A DNA stretch of 64,000 nt from Lineus longissimus (lineage: Eukaryota > Nemertea > Pilidiophora > Heteronemertea > Lineidae), in assembly GCF_910592395.1 (NCBI RefSeq), contig NC_088317.1, positions 12,340,001-12,404,000 on the forward strand, written 5' to 3'. Positions 46,853-58,569 of this stretch are shown one piece after another. Within the stretch, counting starts at the first letter, position 1, and each line of letters opens with the position of its first letter. A program made the translations under genes and the position numbers. The notes beneath the pieces were generated by a model. It had not been told where the DNA came from. It worked only from the letters and a program-made list of their open reading frames with translations, and did no database searches.

Positions 46853-48200
46853 TTAAACTCAAAAGTAGATCTGCTAAATGTAACTTGAAATCGAAACCAA
46901 AGAAACATAAAACCAAAGAATGGTTTGACACTGAATGTAAACTCTATAAATCAAAATTCCAGTCGGCTCGTGCTAGGCTTCGCCTCAATCCGTACATCCC
47001 GTCTCTCCTCGAGGAGATTAAGAGTAATAGGAAGAAATATAAAAGCCTTATCTCAAAGAAAAAAATTATGTATTCCCAAGGGTTAACCAATCATCTAGAT
47101 TCATTGCATGATAGTAACCCACAGGCCGTTTGGAAACTTTATAAGCAACTTAAAGGAGATCAATCCAAACAGTCAAATCCTCTTCGGAAGATTTTGTGGA
47201 CCATTTTAAAAATCTAGTAAATCAGAACTTCAAGCTTGATCCAAACTTTCTGACTTTCATGGAGCAACATATTAGCTCGAACAAGGATGACATTCAATGA
47301 ATTGAATATGAGAATTACTAACGATGAAATTATAAAAAGTGTAAATCGTCTAAAGAATGGTAAAGCTAGTGGCCCAGACCACATATTGAATGAAATGCTC
47401 AAATCTGGAAAGAATATCATTTTGCCTCTTTTGTTTTGCTTTTCTATCAGATTCTAGCTTGTGGTACATTCCCTAGTGCCTGGCGTTTGAATCTTCTCAC
47501 ACCAATTCACAAGAAGGGTGACATAAATAATCCAGCAAATTACTGAGGCATCGCAGTGGGCAGTCATCTGGGGAACTTATTTTCTTCTATACTCAACGCA
47601 AGACTGTTGAAATTTTTTGAAGATAACAACCTTCTGCCCATGTCACAGATTTGATTCAGACCAACATTCCGCACTTCAGATCATTTTCTCAGTCTTAAAA
47701 TTTGATAGATGAACATGCAACTGGCCCCAAAAAATATTTATTTGCTTGCTTCGTTGACTTTAAAACTGCCTATGAAACCATTTCGAGAACTGGTTTAATC
47801 TACAAGCTGTTATCAGCTGGTATAAGTGGCAACTTTCCGACCTGTATCCAAAATATATATACAATGTACAAATGTTTCCTATTCAATTATGGTTAATGGC
47901 AGCTGCAGTCAAAAATTTGACTCAAGTGTGATTGTTAAACAAGGATATGTTCTGAGCCCCTTATTATTCAATATGTATGTTCGGAATCTGCCAGAAATCT
48001 TTGACGCCACCTGTGACCCTGTCAGTTTGCTTCACTCGGAATTGAGCTGTCTTATGTTTGCAGAAGCTTTTGTGGTCCTCTCTAGGTCTTCCTGACTGGA
48101 ATTTGGACTACAGAAATCACTCAATAAATTAGAAACCTATTGTAATAAGTGGGGCCTTTCTGTCAACCTCACTAAAACCCAAATCCTTATTTACTAACAA
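46849..48200 (+). pseudogene. LINE-B ORF2, linker and reverse transcriptase, decayed
   Basis: The linker (KTKEWFDTECKLYKSKFQSA) is followed in other frames by NGKASGPDHILNEMLKSGK, then GIAVGSHLGNLFSSILNAR, motif A with FACFVDFKTAYETISR at about 47735-47785, and VKQGYVLSPLLFNMY near 47940. The catalytic F-A-D-D position reads CLMFAEAFVVLSRSS, so both aspartates are replaced (E and A). A final stretch has KLETYCNKWGLSVNLTKTQ. At least five frame breaks. The polymerase is dead. Confidence 0.75.
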
Positions 48201-48399
48201 GACTGGATACCCTGTTAAGAAATTTGCTTTTATCTTTAAGGGTAGCTTCCTGGACGTTGTCCAATCCCATGTCTTCACTGCATCTGGTTCGTTTAAACCG
48301 GCTTGTTGAAGATTGTGTGACCAGGCTCGCAAGGCATATTTAAAATAGGACAGCTCGATCTTAGAAACGCTATTCCTACTGCACTCAAGCTATTCCACA

Positions 48400-49318
48400 G
48401 CCTGATTGTGCCCATACTATTGTATTGTTCTGAAATATGGAGTCCTTATTTTCTGAAAGGATGCAAAAAGGACAATTTTTTAAAAATTTGTAAAAATTTA
48501 TCTGCTGAAAACATCCTTATAAGATTTGCAAAATATCTACTGGGTGTAGGAAAAAGTGCTACCACAACAGCTGTGAGGGGTGAACTTGGTCTCTTCAGTA
48601 TATTTATAATCCCCGCACTCTTACATGCATCGAAAAATTGGCTGCGTCTTTGTAAATTTTACAAGTCAACTTTAGTACATGAAGCATATCTTACTTATGC
48701 CAGCCATGGTAAAACTGATACATGGGCTGGGTTCATTAAGAAATTTTTGATAACTTTTCACCAGCAAGAATGTTGGAACGACAAAGGGGCTCTTAACCCT
48801 AACAAGATATACAACCAACTGAAGCAATCTCTCCACTCGAGATTTTGTTCAGAATGGTCAGACTAAGTTGGTCATGTTAATAGTCTTTCTATCAACTACA
48901 GTGTGAAAGACAAACTGAGAAGTTATACGCTTTTCAAGTTTGCTCTATCCCTAGAAAACTACGTAATTTCCACACATTCCTTTATTCAGAGAAAGGCATT
49001 TACTAAATTAAGAATAAGTACTCACAACTTACAAATCGAGGTGAGCCGTCACAGCAAACTTTAAAAGCTAGTTGAGAAGAGACTTTGTTTGAACTGCTAG
49101 TGTAACAAAGTAGAAGATGAAAAGCATCTGCTGCTGGAATGTTCTTTGTATAATCAGGAGAGAATTGATTTGTTTTCGACCCTATTCCTTTACATCTTTC
49201 CAGGCTCTTGATAATGAACAGAAATTATGTTTCCTTATGTCATACAACCACGGTGATACTGGAATATGTCAATATGCTTCCAACTTAATTACAACATGTC
49301 TCAATAAAAGAAAACACT
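48400..49318 (+). pseudogene. LINE-B ORF2, C-terminal region with zinc-knuckle-like motif
   Basis: An open stretch 48408-48866 reads PILLYCSEIWSPYFLKG, RFAKYLLGVGKSATTTAV and more. It is followed after stops by TKLRISTHNLQIEVSRHSKL and LCLNC...EDEKHLLLECSLY, the usual C-x2-C-x-H-x-C-like knuckle near the end of this LINE family, and closes with CFLMSYNHGDTGI...TCLNKRKH before the 3' simple repeat. Confidence 0.7.
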
Positions 49319-49357
49319 AATACCAATACTAGGACAAATCGATTCTGACCTGATTAT

Positions 49358-49395
49358 CATTATCATTATCATTGTCATATAATCATATCATCATA
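49358..49395 (+). repeat. 3' simple-repeat tail of LINE-B
   Basis: Repeats of TTATCA and ATCATA directly after the final LINE-B codons. CR1-like LINEs commonly end in short microsatellites rather than poly(A). Confidence 0.6.
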
Positions 49396-49399
49396 TCAG

Positions 49400-52160
49400 A
49401 AGCCTACACTCTGTCAATTATCGTCCTAACCCATTTCCAATTTCACCAGTTCTATATACTGTATTGTCCTATGCTATCAAATGGCAATCATATGGCCAGA
49501 TATTATCTAGAAGAACCTAACGTTTCAAATTAATAGACCTCAAATTAATCATGTACTGCTTAATTAAAAAGTACGTGTAAAAAATGCAATATTGTTTCCA
49601 ACGGATTCGGCACCATTGATCTGGGACGCCCCATCTGAAAAGGTTTATCGGGGGAAAAACTGAAAAAGGTTCACTGAAGCGGATTTAAAATAACATTTAG
49701 AGGGAAGTTGGAATGAAATTCCTTGGACGAAGTAAGAAGAAGAAGCACTTCAACCTGGAAAAATTCTCTGCGTGGCGTACCGCAGTTAAGGAAGAAGGAG
49801 GTCACATTGAGCACCTGCTAAAACACGGCAGTTTTCTATATCAGATATCACACTTTTGGACTTGCATTCTTGACATTAGTACCATATCATTAATATAGCA
49901 CCTGGCAAACTGAAATTTAAGCGTACTGAAAATATCCGATGCTCGATCAGGGCTGAATTTTAAAGATATCGATGCAAAACTGACTGCGTAATCGGACTTC
50001 TGAAACCGTAACGTTTTTTCAAATCACACGATACATATTGTATACCTTGTGACAACCAAGCTGGAGTGTACAGCGCCCATTCAGATCGTGCCAATATTGA
50101 TGCTATGATTTGTCCCTAATCTAATATTTCTCGGCAATGCGACTAAATTAACTTTTTTGCTATGAAAATGAAAACTACAGCCCAACTGACAACACTCATA
50201 AAATGTGTTAGCAAACAGGTCTAAAGCTGTATAGGAAGTTAAAAGGTTATAAACCCTCTGTAAACCGCTGTTGTTGTGAAAAGAATATTTTGGGGTGAAT
50301 CAGTAATGCATCTGCAAAGATTATAGACGAACTCTGCATGTTCTGTTGTGGAATACCTTCTATTATTTATGAGTGTTGTCATCAGTTGGGCCTGAGTTTT
50401 GATTTTCATGTGCCCGAGTCCAAATTGGTTTCAAGGCCATTGCGATCTGTACATCATAGCCAAATAATTCCCCCAGTGTGTCAAACCATTTTATCCATTG
50501 GAGAGAAAAAACATTCGACCGATATATACACATTACGGCTTTCATAGAATGTGACTTCCGCCTTACTGTCGACGTCCCATCATCCGGTCAACAGGACAAG
50601 CCGTGTTTTATTACATCCCACTTCTAATCTACTACATCATTTCGGAAATGCTAAGTTCGGCTTCAATCTAGGTAGCGATTAATCTGTCTTTTTTCCTGAT
50701 GAACCTAATACGGTTTTAGCATGTATTTTTTACTACTGATGTTGGGACGCAGGGGCATGTCGGTGAACCTGAAAAAGGAACTCTAAACTAAATAAAGTAA
50801 TGTGTCTCTCTTCCTGTTATCAAAAATATAATAATCAATCATCTGAGCGTCCCGAGTCCGTCATTCCGTTCTTCATTTCCTTCTTTTATCTACATTTACT
50901 CATCTGTGGATGCGTCATCAATAATCATATTATGATCATCGGTCGAGCTCAAGCGAAAGTCGAATTAGATTCAGCGCCTATGACACCGATAGTCCTTGTA
51001 AAGCCAATTGAGAAATGTCCTGGCCAATGTTTTCACTAGTATTATCTCTATTCATTCTGATAATGGGTTAATGTTCGCTTCAACGGTCTTGCACATGAGC
51101 ACTGAGACAATACTTCCCCACATTGGCTGAAGTACTGATGCCGATAACAATGCCTTTGTTTAAAGGACCATTGGTATTAAAGGCATTATTATACCAATCG
51201 GTCGGCTGTCCAGTCACCTTCAATTCCACAGTCGCATTTTCCATCATTGAATAACACAAAAATTCAGAAAAAACTGCATTAACATGCTTTTCCGATTCTG
51301 GTTCCGTCGTCACGCTGTTGGCGCTTGATTATCCCGCTACTGCGACGATAATGGAAACGACGTTGCGTCGTAAAAGCGGGGTGACGTGAACTTCGATCTC
51401 GGCGTGCGCTCACGTGGCGGGAAAGATTTTTCGAGCCAGGACTTGTGCGTATTAAAATAACTAATAGCGGGTTTTATTACTATCTTAGAGCTGAAACAAA
51501 TTTTGAAAAGCATCAAACACGTTCAGAAAAATAATTTATTGATGAACCGGAAGAAGAACAAACACAATGAAGTAAAAAGCCGCCCATTCCTTTTAGTCAA
51601 CGTCCGAGAATTATTGAGGCAACCTCAGCACCAGTACCAGACGTATAATTTATTAATGAATTGAAATGACACTCAGAAACGTTGCCTACTGCGATCATTG
51701 GACACGAGACCGGGAATGTTGCTAGCTTGTCTTGGATAATGACCTCAACCCTCGTATGTTCTCGCAGTTCCGATTGGGCGCAATTAGTTTGGTGCCTGTG
51801 CTTTGATCACGCAGGTTTTTGAATCGAGGTCGTCTTAACTTTTTCCAAACAAAATGTAGTTGTAAAGTTCATTGTGGGAGAAACTGTGGTATCGATAGCT
51901 TTTGATATCACATTAAACCACAACATATTTGATGGGTTATCACGTGTTCGCGACCCACTGCAAGATATTGATCAACGTTTAACATGGTGATACTTTATTC
52001 TTACCTTGACTTACTTTCAAGGTCACAGAGAGACAGTCTTTAATAATTCATCCAAATGCCCATGTTCTCATGTGGTACGTTGGTCATTTTACAGGCATAA
52101 AAACAGAGCACAATGGCGCCTGGTTATTTCGTTGTTGATCGTTTGCGATTTTATTCTATT
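49400..52160. other. Intergenic stretch before the prokineticin-like gene
   Basis: A 61-codon frame at 49713 (MKFLGRSKKKKHFNLEKFS) has no recognisable domain or splice site. The missing first exon of the gene at 52166 should lie in this stretch, encoding the start of a signal peptide and ending in phase 0; I could not pick it out. Confidence 0.35.
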
Positions 52161-52165
52161 TTCAG

Positions 52166-52412
52166 GCTGCAGTAGCATTAGCCAGCCCTCAGATAGTCAC
52201 CACGAGCCGATATCGTTTTCCTCTGTGTTCATCTCAGGAGGACTGCAATGCTGATGAGTGCTGCGTGGCTGACTTCCTTAGTACCCCGACCAAGAGGGGC
52301 GTGAGTAGTTTCTGGAAGAGGCGTGATGGCAGCAGCGATGACTTTCCTTTGGCTGCCAAGAGGGAACGGGGTATGAGCTCATTCTGGAAGCGAGGGAGAT
52401 GGCAGAGTCAAG
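52166..52412 (+). CDS. Prokineticin/colipase-like secreted peptide, exon with cysteines 1-4
   Basis: Bounded by TTCTATTTTCAG| and CAAG|GTATAC. The frame starts in phase 0 with AAVALASPQIV, which looks like the end of a signal peptide, so at least one 5' exon is missing. Next comes CSSQEDCNADECCVADF, the C-x5-C-x4-C-C opening of the prokineticin/astakine/colipase fold. Instead of the usual short loop before the next cysteine there is an insert of about 50 residues holding KRGVSSFWKR and, after a second dibasic site, RGMSSFWKRGRW. The insert could be cut at KR sites into two related short peptides ending in FW. The exon leaves in phase 1 and joins the next exon exactly. Family members are extracellular ligands or cytokines (prokineticin, astakine) or lipase cofactors. 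Confidence 0.65.
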
Positions 52413-52657
52413 GTATACACAGATACTACGATCATATCATCTTGCTTTTGTCTTACTATAGGGTACTATAAACCCTCATCATCTGTAACCTAGAGTGGGT
52501 TTGTGAGAGCTCTGCAGTCGGTTATTGAGAATTCGAAATCCTAATCTAAATAGAAATCTAGATCTAAATCCAACTCTTATCATGTTTTAAATCGAAGCGA
52601 AATTTCATGGCTTCAGACCGACTGGCTTATGCTAATGAATGCATTCACTTGTTTCAG

Positions 52658-52827
52658 GTGCGTGCTTGCCCAAGCGTGCAGAAGGACAGTCATGTGGAGG
52701 TGTCCTTTCCTGTCCCTGCAATGGCGGCCTCTACTGCTTCACCGCTCACGAGCGCTCATTAGCTATCAGGGGGATCTGCAAACGAAATGGACAAAAGGCC
52801 GGGTTTCCAGACTTCTTTGAATCGTGA
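52658..52827 (+). CDS. Prokineticin/colipase-like secreted peptide, last exon with cysteines 5-10
   Basis: Acceptor CACTTGTTTCAG| precedes it; the 245-bp intron (52413-52657) is phase 1. The joined frame begins GACLPKRAEGQSCGG, followed by VLSCPCNGGLYC and RGICKRNGQKAGFPDFFES, stopping at TGA 52825-52827. Together with the previous exon there are ten cysteines in the pattern C, C, CC, C, C, C-x-C, C, C, which is what the prokineticin/MIT/colipase fold uses for five disulfides. The C-x-C followed by G-L-x-C is diagnostic of the family. Splice phase, signal-peptide remnant and cysteine pattern agree, so I consider this a real host gene. Which member of the family it is cannot be settled here. 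Confidence 0.7.
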
Positions 52828-52829
52828 AC

Positions 52830-53685
52830 GATACTGTGTTTGTAGCAAGCCCTCACAAAATCCCTTACTTTCTGAATGACATGTCTCCACTCATGATTTA
52901 TTTAGTGAGATTTATTCAAGTGAAAGTGAAAGTTACAGTAGACAGCATTCGAGCATATAAGGCGAACAATGCAACTTTTGTGCTACCTTAATCACAAAAC
53001 AAGAAAAGCTTTTCCCTCCTTGCACAACTCATTTAAGATTAAAAAAAACGGTTAAATCAGATACTGAGGTGCATGATGTATATTCTATGTTCAAGTTTAC
53101 CAGATTAATGTTGTTTAAAAAAACATTGCGCGTTATTAACAAAGCAGTCATGTAGACTATAGTGTCGTTTACACCAAGAAATTGCCAGGTCCTGCCCGGA
53201 TAATTTTCGTTTGCGTTTATGTACAAAATTTGATCCTGGCCATGATAGGCTAACTTAACCCAGACATTAGAGGAGGATTAAATCTGACTTTCATTCCGGA
53301 TCAGAAATCTGACCAGCTATTTTCCATAGTGGGAAAGAAATAACAGAAATAGTTCAGTTAAAATGTTTAGCGAATTTGGCTCTTAGTGGATCAACTTCAG
53401 ATAGCGCGGATGAAAAGCAAATTTAGACTGGATTAAATTCTGATAGTGCGGACGCAAAGCAAATTTAGACCGGATTAAATTCTGAAATCTACCGATCAAA
53501 TATGTGTCGAGTAAACATTAATATCGCATACATTCCGAAATTAGTCGCCTTATCATATCCAAACAAAAAGATGACCTACTCACAATATTGTTAGTTGATT
53601 AATTTTGAGTCGGATCCATAAAATGTTTACTAATCACTGTTACATGAGCCACTGATGTGGACTTGTGACTCGGTCTTTCAACTAT
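52830..53685. other. Downstream of the prokineticin-like gene
   Basis: No other exon recognised. Near 53400-53485 a phrase AGCAAATTTAGACYGGATTAAATTCTGA is repeated in tandem twice (about 55-bp period). Confidence 0.4.
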
Positions 53686-53689
53686 GATA

Positions 53690-54100
53690 ATAATTATAAT
53701 GATATTAATAATAATAGTTTTGGATCAGGATGGTGTTGGTGTGTACTACTCATCACTTCCGGTATTATATGGGTGAGTTAAGCTGTTAGAAAATGAAAGA
53801 GTGCCGATCAGGGAGATCTGATCATATCAGGGTAGTTGCAAGAAGCCACCAATGAAAAAGTGCAAAATGTGATAACAATGATAATAATAATGTTGGGTTC
53901 TTTTATAGCGCATAACCATGGTTTCTCAATTAGTTCAATGCGCTTTTGGGACCATTTATTATCCCAATCTCTGCCGATGTCAATCTGGGGTTTCAAATAG
54001 CAGCTATTAAGCGCTCAATCGAACTCGACCAGTAGGACGTTTCTAAGTGGCGGCAAGCGCTGAGTAGGTCCCTGGTTCAAACACGACAGTCGGTAGGAGA
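53690..54100. repeat. AAT-rich microsatellites and dispersed repeat with TTATAGCGC
   Basis: ATAATAATTATAAT at 53684-53717 and GATAATAATAATGTTGGGTTCTTTTATAGCGC at 53878-53910. The latter combination of an AAT tract with TATAGCGC is a dispersed repeat type in many invertebrates. A GGTTCAAA-like B box near 54080 may be a SINE fragment. Confidence 0.4.
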
Positions 54101-55550
54101 CTTTGGGCATGTCTCCCTGTTTAACCTGCCGTACTTCACCCCGGTTTATGAATGGATATATCGGTCACATATGCTCAGATTGCAGCGCTGAGTGAGCAGC
54201 TCATCTGCGTTCTTCTGAAAGGTTTCTTATAGACCGGGCTCAATGTGTGAAGTCGGATGACAGCATCTAACAACCGTATTGAGACTTATAGTCTGAACGT
54301 TAAGTCTTAACGTTAACTTCAACTTTGTACTTTTACTACTTCCCCAAAAGGTGTTAGGTCTGATTTCCGGTCGATGCCCGGCAGCAAAGGTAATCAATGT
54401 TTTCAATTCTGGCTAATTTTTCTGGAAACCCGCCTGGGGTCACACGTGGGTCCTGGGGTTGATGCAGTTGCCGCAGATGTGGAGAGGTAGTATAGCCCAT
54501 AGCCTCTGTTCATGATCAATGATGCTGTGTTGCATCTGATTGTTTACGTTCTCATACATACCAACGTCTCATTTGGCCATTCGTGGCAATAATTTTGGCG
54601 TCATGCCAATAAAGGACATGGTTGGTATTTGCCATGTGAGGTGATGTCTATATATATGGATTGTCTCACGACTTGGAAGCCCGGCTAGCCACCGGTGAAC
54701 CAGAAGTAACAGCCAGAGTTTCGATTTCTGGTGCTGCCTACCAAAAATCACACCAGATGATGCGATTAGGAGCAAAAAGGTAAAATTTCTCAAAGGAGAA
54801 AATTTTTTTGAACCGGATCAAATTTAAACATTCTTTACAAAATGGATCTTAATTAAATAAATCTATTGAAAAGACGGCTTTTGATGAATAGAAAGATACT
54901 GAGGTCTGACGCCAGGTGTGCAAGTTATCGCGCTAGCACGTACAGACAACGATCATTCCCTGATACCGTTAGTGGCATTTTTAGTATTGATTGTCAGCGT
55001 ATAACATTTATAAAACACGACGTTACCCCAAATATTTACTTGGTGTTTTCTGGTGTAGGCTACAAAGTGATTGAATGTTTTACACAGAGATAGAATAAGC
55101 GTAAGCGTTTCCAAACATGCACGTTGGCTCCTGAAACCGAAACTGCAATTGAAGTAATGTGTCGTCAATCAAGATAAGGCAATCGCATCCCACATAATTA
55201 TAATCTGTAAACGCGGTGAAAACAAACACAAGCAATGAGAAGATAAAAGCAAGTTCACTTTGACTGTGGTCTACCAAACTACAGTACATGTATTGCAACT
55301 TTATACACAAACTATCAAAATCTTTTCCGGAAAGTGATTTCCAAAATTTATATAACATTATTACAGTACAACCTCTCTATTGCGGACACCCGTGGGACTG
55401 GGCCCAGGTGTATTGAAGTAATGTATCTGCATGAGATTATGGTTGGCTCACAGATAAGTACTCAATGTGCTGGCTCTAAAAACGTTTGGACGTCAATAGG
55501 CCGTCAAATTTCATCTTTTTGAGAAATTCACTTCTGTCTGTTGTCAGACG
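54100..55550. other. Intergenic stretch
   Basis: No supported feature. Short open frames without domains. Confidence 0.35.
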
Positions 55551-55559
55551 TTTGATTGA

Positions 55560-56620
55560 GAATTGTACATTTCTATTTTAACGGTAACTCGTGTCAAATT
55601 TCACCATATAATGTTTTAGCTGTTTTTGACAAATGACTACGTCACTTTCTCATAAATCGGTAAGGTTTTCGAATCGAAATGCACATTTTCGAGAAATTGA
55701 TGGTTTTAATCCCGCCCGGACGGCTCGCTTCGATGCCGTTGAAATCGCGCTACGCCGACGACGTTTTCGTTGATGACGTCACAACATGAACATTTTTGCG
55801 GTCGACGTGGTTTACATTCCCGCGAAAAAAAAAATCTCATTCGTTTATTTACGACTGCCATTGACCATTGACATTCCATCCTGTCCTTACACAATATATA
55901 CACGATAAGAACTGAAGATTATGGAGAAGAAGAAGAAAAGGGTTGTCGGGTGGCGTTGTGCTGCGATGTTTTGCGGCAACACCAGCAAAACTGAAGGTGT
56001 TGGGGTTTTCCGCTGGCCTGACCCTATCAAAGAACCGGGCCGTCACCATGAAGTTCGAGTCAAGAGGTCACCAGCCGTTGGTTCATCTTCTCCTCCTGAT
56101 GCTCCGCCGGAACACAACTTCGAGAACCAACTCCAAATGCGTCTGCCGTTGGGGGTCTTCCAGCACATTTGGAAAAAATCTCGAAGTAACGAAGTAACGA
56201 AGTAAGGGAAGGAACGGCCCCTCCCCTCCCCCCCAAGTCCACAGTCCTAGTCATTTCATCATAAATGTCCTAAGTCCAACCAGGAAATTCCATCACTGAC
56301 GTCATAATAATGGTATTCCTAAAACTATTTTTAGACCTCATTTAATTAGATTTTCCTGAGCGTACGTGAACTACTGCGGATATAGCTTCTTCCTAGAGCG
56401 AATAGGAAAATATTCGACGGTCTGACTTGTTCATGTTGTGACGTCATGAGGTCACGTGACTTAGTGCGGGTTTTTCAAAACGTCTTTGGCAGTTGGCCAG
56501 TCTGACGCGATTAAAACCTCGATTTTATAATAAATCTAATCAAAAATGGAAAATTTTAGCTTTACATTTGTGATCAACAATTAAAAACGGACGTATTTCC
56601 GCAAAGTTGTAAATCACATC
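55560..56620. mobile_element. Degraded THAP-encoding DNA transposon (tentative)
   Basis: A GATGACGTCACAACATGAAC at 55772 is matched in reverse at about 56428-56447, and GGTTTTAATC near 55712 is matched by GATTAAAACC near 56509, suggesting inverted ends of 200 bp or more around the THAP fragment at 55921. The ends are too diverged to place a target duplication. Confidence 0.35.
55921..56205 (+). pseudogene. THAP-domain fragment, frameshifted
   Basis: ATG at 55921 opens MEKKKKRVVGWRCAAMFCGN followed by TSKTEGVGVFRWPDP. Two cysteines spaced C-x4-C and an F-x-W-P block are the start of a THAP zinc finger, although the spacing and the downstream C-x2-H part do not line up in one frame. A later piece, HNFENQLQMRLPLG, resembles the region after the zinc histidine (H-F-x-x-x-x-F-E). 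At least one indel near 56030 is implied. Likely derived from a P- or Kolobok-like transposon rather than a host THAP gene, given the inverted repeats around it. Confidence 0.5.
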
Positions 56621-56805
56621 ATAGTATCACTTTAATGATAAGCCTGCTGGCCAATATCATATCCTGGATTTTTGGAAAACAGGTCATTATGATTGTTGTG
56701 TGATCGACGTATCAATAAACTGTAAAATTATTCCTTATAGTATTTTCTAAAATCTCTACTACAATGTGATGATAATTGCAATATACCACCGCTATGTTTA
56801 AGGAA

Positions 56806-56970
56806 TTAATACCGAGCTGGCGGTCATTGGTTGTATAATCAAGACCGCTCGGGTAGACCGAAAATGCAGTCCAAAACCCGAGGCGCTTCGCCGAGGGTTT
56901 TGGACGTAATTTGAGGTCTACCCGAGCGGTCTTGATTATACAACCAATGACCGACAGCGAGGTATTAATT
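56806..56970. repeat. Foldback element, about 80-bp arms
   Basis: ATTAATACC, GGTCATTGGTTGTATAATCA, AGACCGCTCGGGTAGACC and CCAAAACCC occur in the left arm and, complemented in reverse order, in the right arm, meeting at a small loop in GCGCTTCGCC. A single partial copy of one arm recurs at 57340-57395 (GGCGGTCATTGGTTACGATA and AAGACCGCTC). Confidence 0.8.
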
Positions 56971-57399
56971 TCTATTCTAAAAGGTTTCAAAATTAAACAA
57001 ATTAAATACGATTTGAAAGGTATATATGTTCCGTTTTCGTCAAAGAATGATCCAGCCTGGTGTCCGGAACTCCGCCATATTGTTGCTCGTGAAGATGACG
57101 TCACGCAGCAAGGGAATTCCCAGTCTGCTAGCTCGATTTCTACCATTTCCTCGTCTTTGACCTCTTCTGAATCCTGACTGACGACCTCGAAAGAGTCCTC
57201 GGGTATCCTCCCTACTTCACAAATCCCAATATATCGGGGAATACTTCAAAATCTCGTGTTCTTGACATTGTTTTGTGGGGCTGAGTCGTTGCTTCTTGGT
57301 GAAAATAATTCGTCTGCTAAAATTCAGAATTTTATACCTACCCAGGCGGTCATTGGTTACGATACCAAGACCGCTCCGATCAAAACGAGGCGTAATGTA

Positions 57400-58555
57400 T
57401 TTTGTATTAGAAACAATGATATACTGTGACTAAGGCCTTTTAGAATTTAGGTTTAATGAGTGAAGAGAACAAAGGCAAACATATTGATACGCAAGAATGA
57501 ACCTCAATCAGAATGAGTCGCTAAAATGTCTTTGTTATTGCTTGGAGAGAAGTTTTGTTATTTTGGAAACCTTGACCTTTCTTCATTTAATTGAAATACT
57601 ATGTCTAGCTTTAGCTGAGAACGATGCTACATGTCATTCCATGGACAATGCTGTAAAATAAATATTTTAATACAAATGGTTATTTCCATTGTTGTTTCAC
57701 TTCTATTTACTAGAAAGAACCCAATTAGCAAGCCTCGGCAGGGACAACGTGGGAGTCATAATGCTTCCAACCTGGGCCCATTGGGTTTGCAACCAGGATC
57801 CAGATGCATCCCGTATGGCTACCCCACTACAGGCCACTGGTCATTGGTCAGTCGGGGGTTAAAACATTTTATGAAGACCATGGGTTCAGGCATGTTAGGG
57901 AGAAGCGAGAGACATCACGGAGGTACCGAAAAGCAGGAAACTTCACAATACATGTATTCCTCACTTCACAAGATCGCCCGATGTACTAAATTATAGTGCT
58001 TTGTGTACATGGAGCGATCTTGTTTTAAGTACATGAAATGCAAAATCGGATATTTCTCACCTTACCATCCACCACCATCTCTTTGGATTCCTTCTCCTTG
58101 TTCTACATTAACCCTCCATGGACATTTAACAATGTTTTAACCTCTAACCAAGTTATGATTCGCTCAGGGGATATGGTAGCCCAGATGGCGATGATCGAAG
58201 CCCCCTGAAGTAAACCGCATGCCATACACCCACACACTGCGCACCCACGCTTGGCTTCTCCATCCACCATCAGCAAATTTAAAGTTGACAGACTTGAACG
58301 GGCACCTTCCGCACACAAATGTCTACAATACTCTGGGTTCGAATGGTGGAATGGGCCACGCCCTTCCTGATTTACACCAATATGGATGGATCGACACTCT
58401 CATATATGGATCATGTCCATGTGGATGATATGATTTTTGTCACTATGATGATATTTCCGAGCAATGGAACAAAATATTTTTGTTTGCCTATTTGTGGTCA
58501 TAAGCAAACTTAAAAAAAATTAAACACAGGGAGAAAGAATATCCAAACATGTACT
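57400..58555. other. Intergenic stretch
   Basis: The frames at 57631-57996 and 58219-58513 show no recognised domain. Nothing else supported. Confidence 0.35.
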
Positions 58556-58569
58556 GATTATCGAATGCT

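Larger units (their letters stand above)
39010..49375 (+). mobile_element. LINE-B: CR1-type LINE riddled with nested insertions
   Basis: A plus-strand non-LTR retrotransposon in pieces: ORF1 with an SGNH-hydrolase-like domain (about 39060-39332 and 39901-40396), start of the ORF2 endonuclease (41214-41695), its continuation (46278-46852), linker and reverse transcriptase (46849-48200) and C-terminus (48400-49318). It ends in a (TTATCA)n-like tract at 49358-49385. Three separate miniature elements interrupt it: 39333-39892, 40693-41179 and 41696-46277. In the first and third case the LINE protein frame resumes exactly across the insert after counting one target duplication. Multiple stops and frameshifts show it is old. 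Confidence 0.85.

Noticed and set aside
57631-57996. 121-codon open frame
   Set aside because: No recognised motif; part of a stretch with several overlapping frames of similar length.
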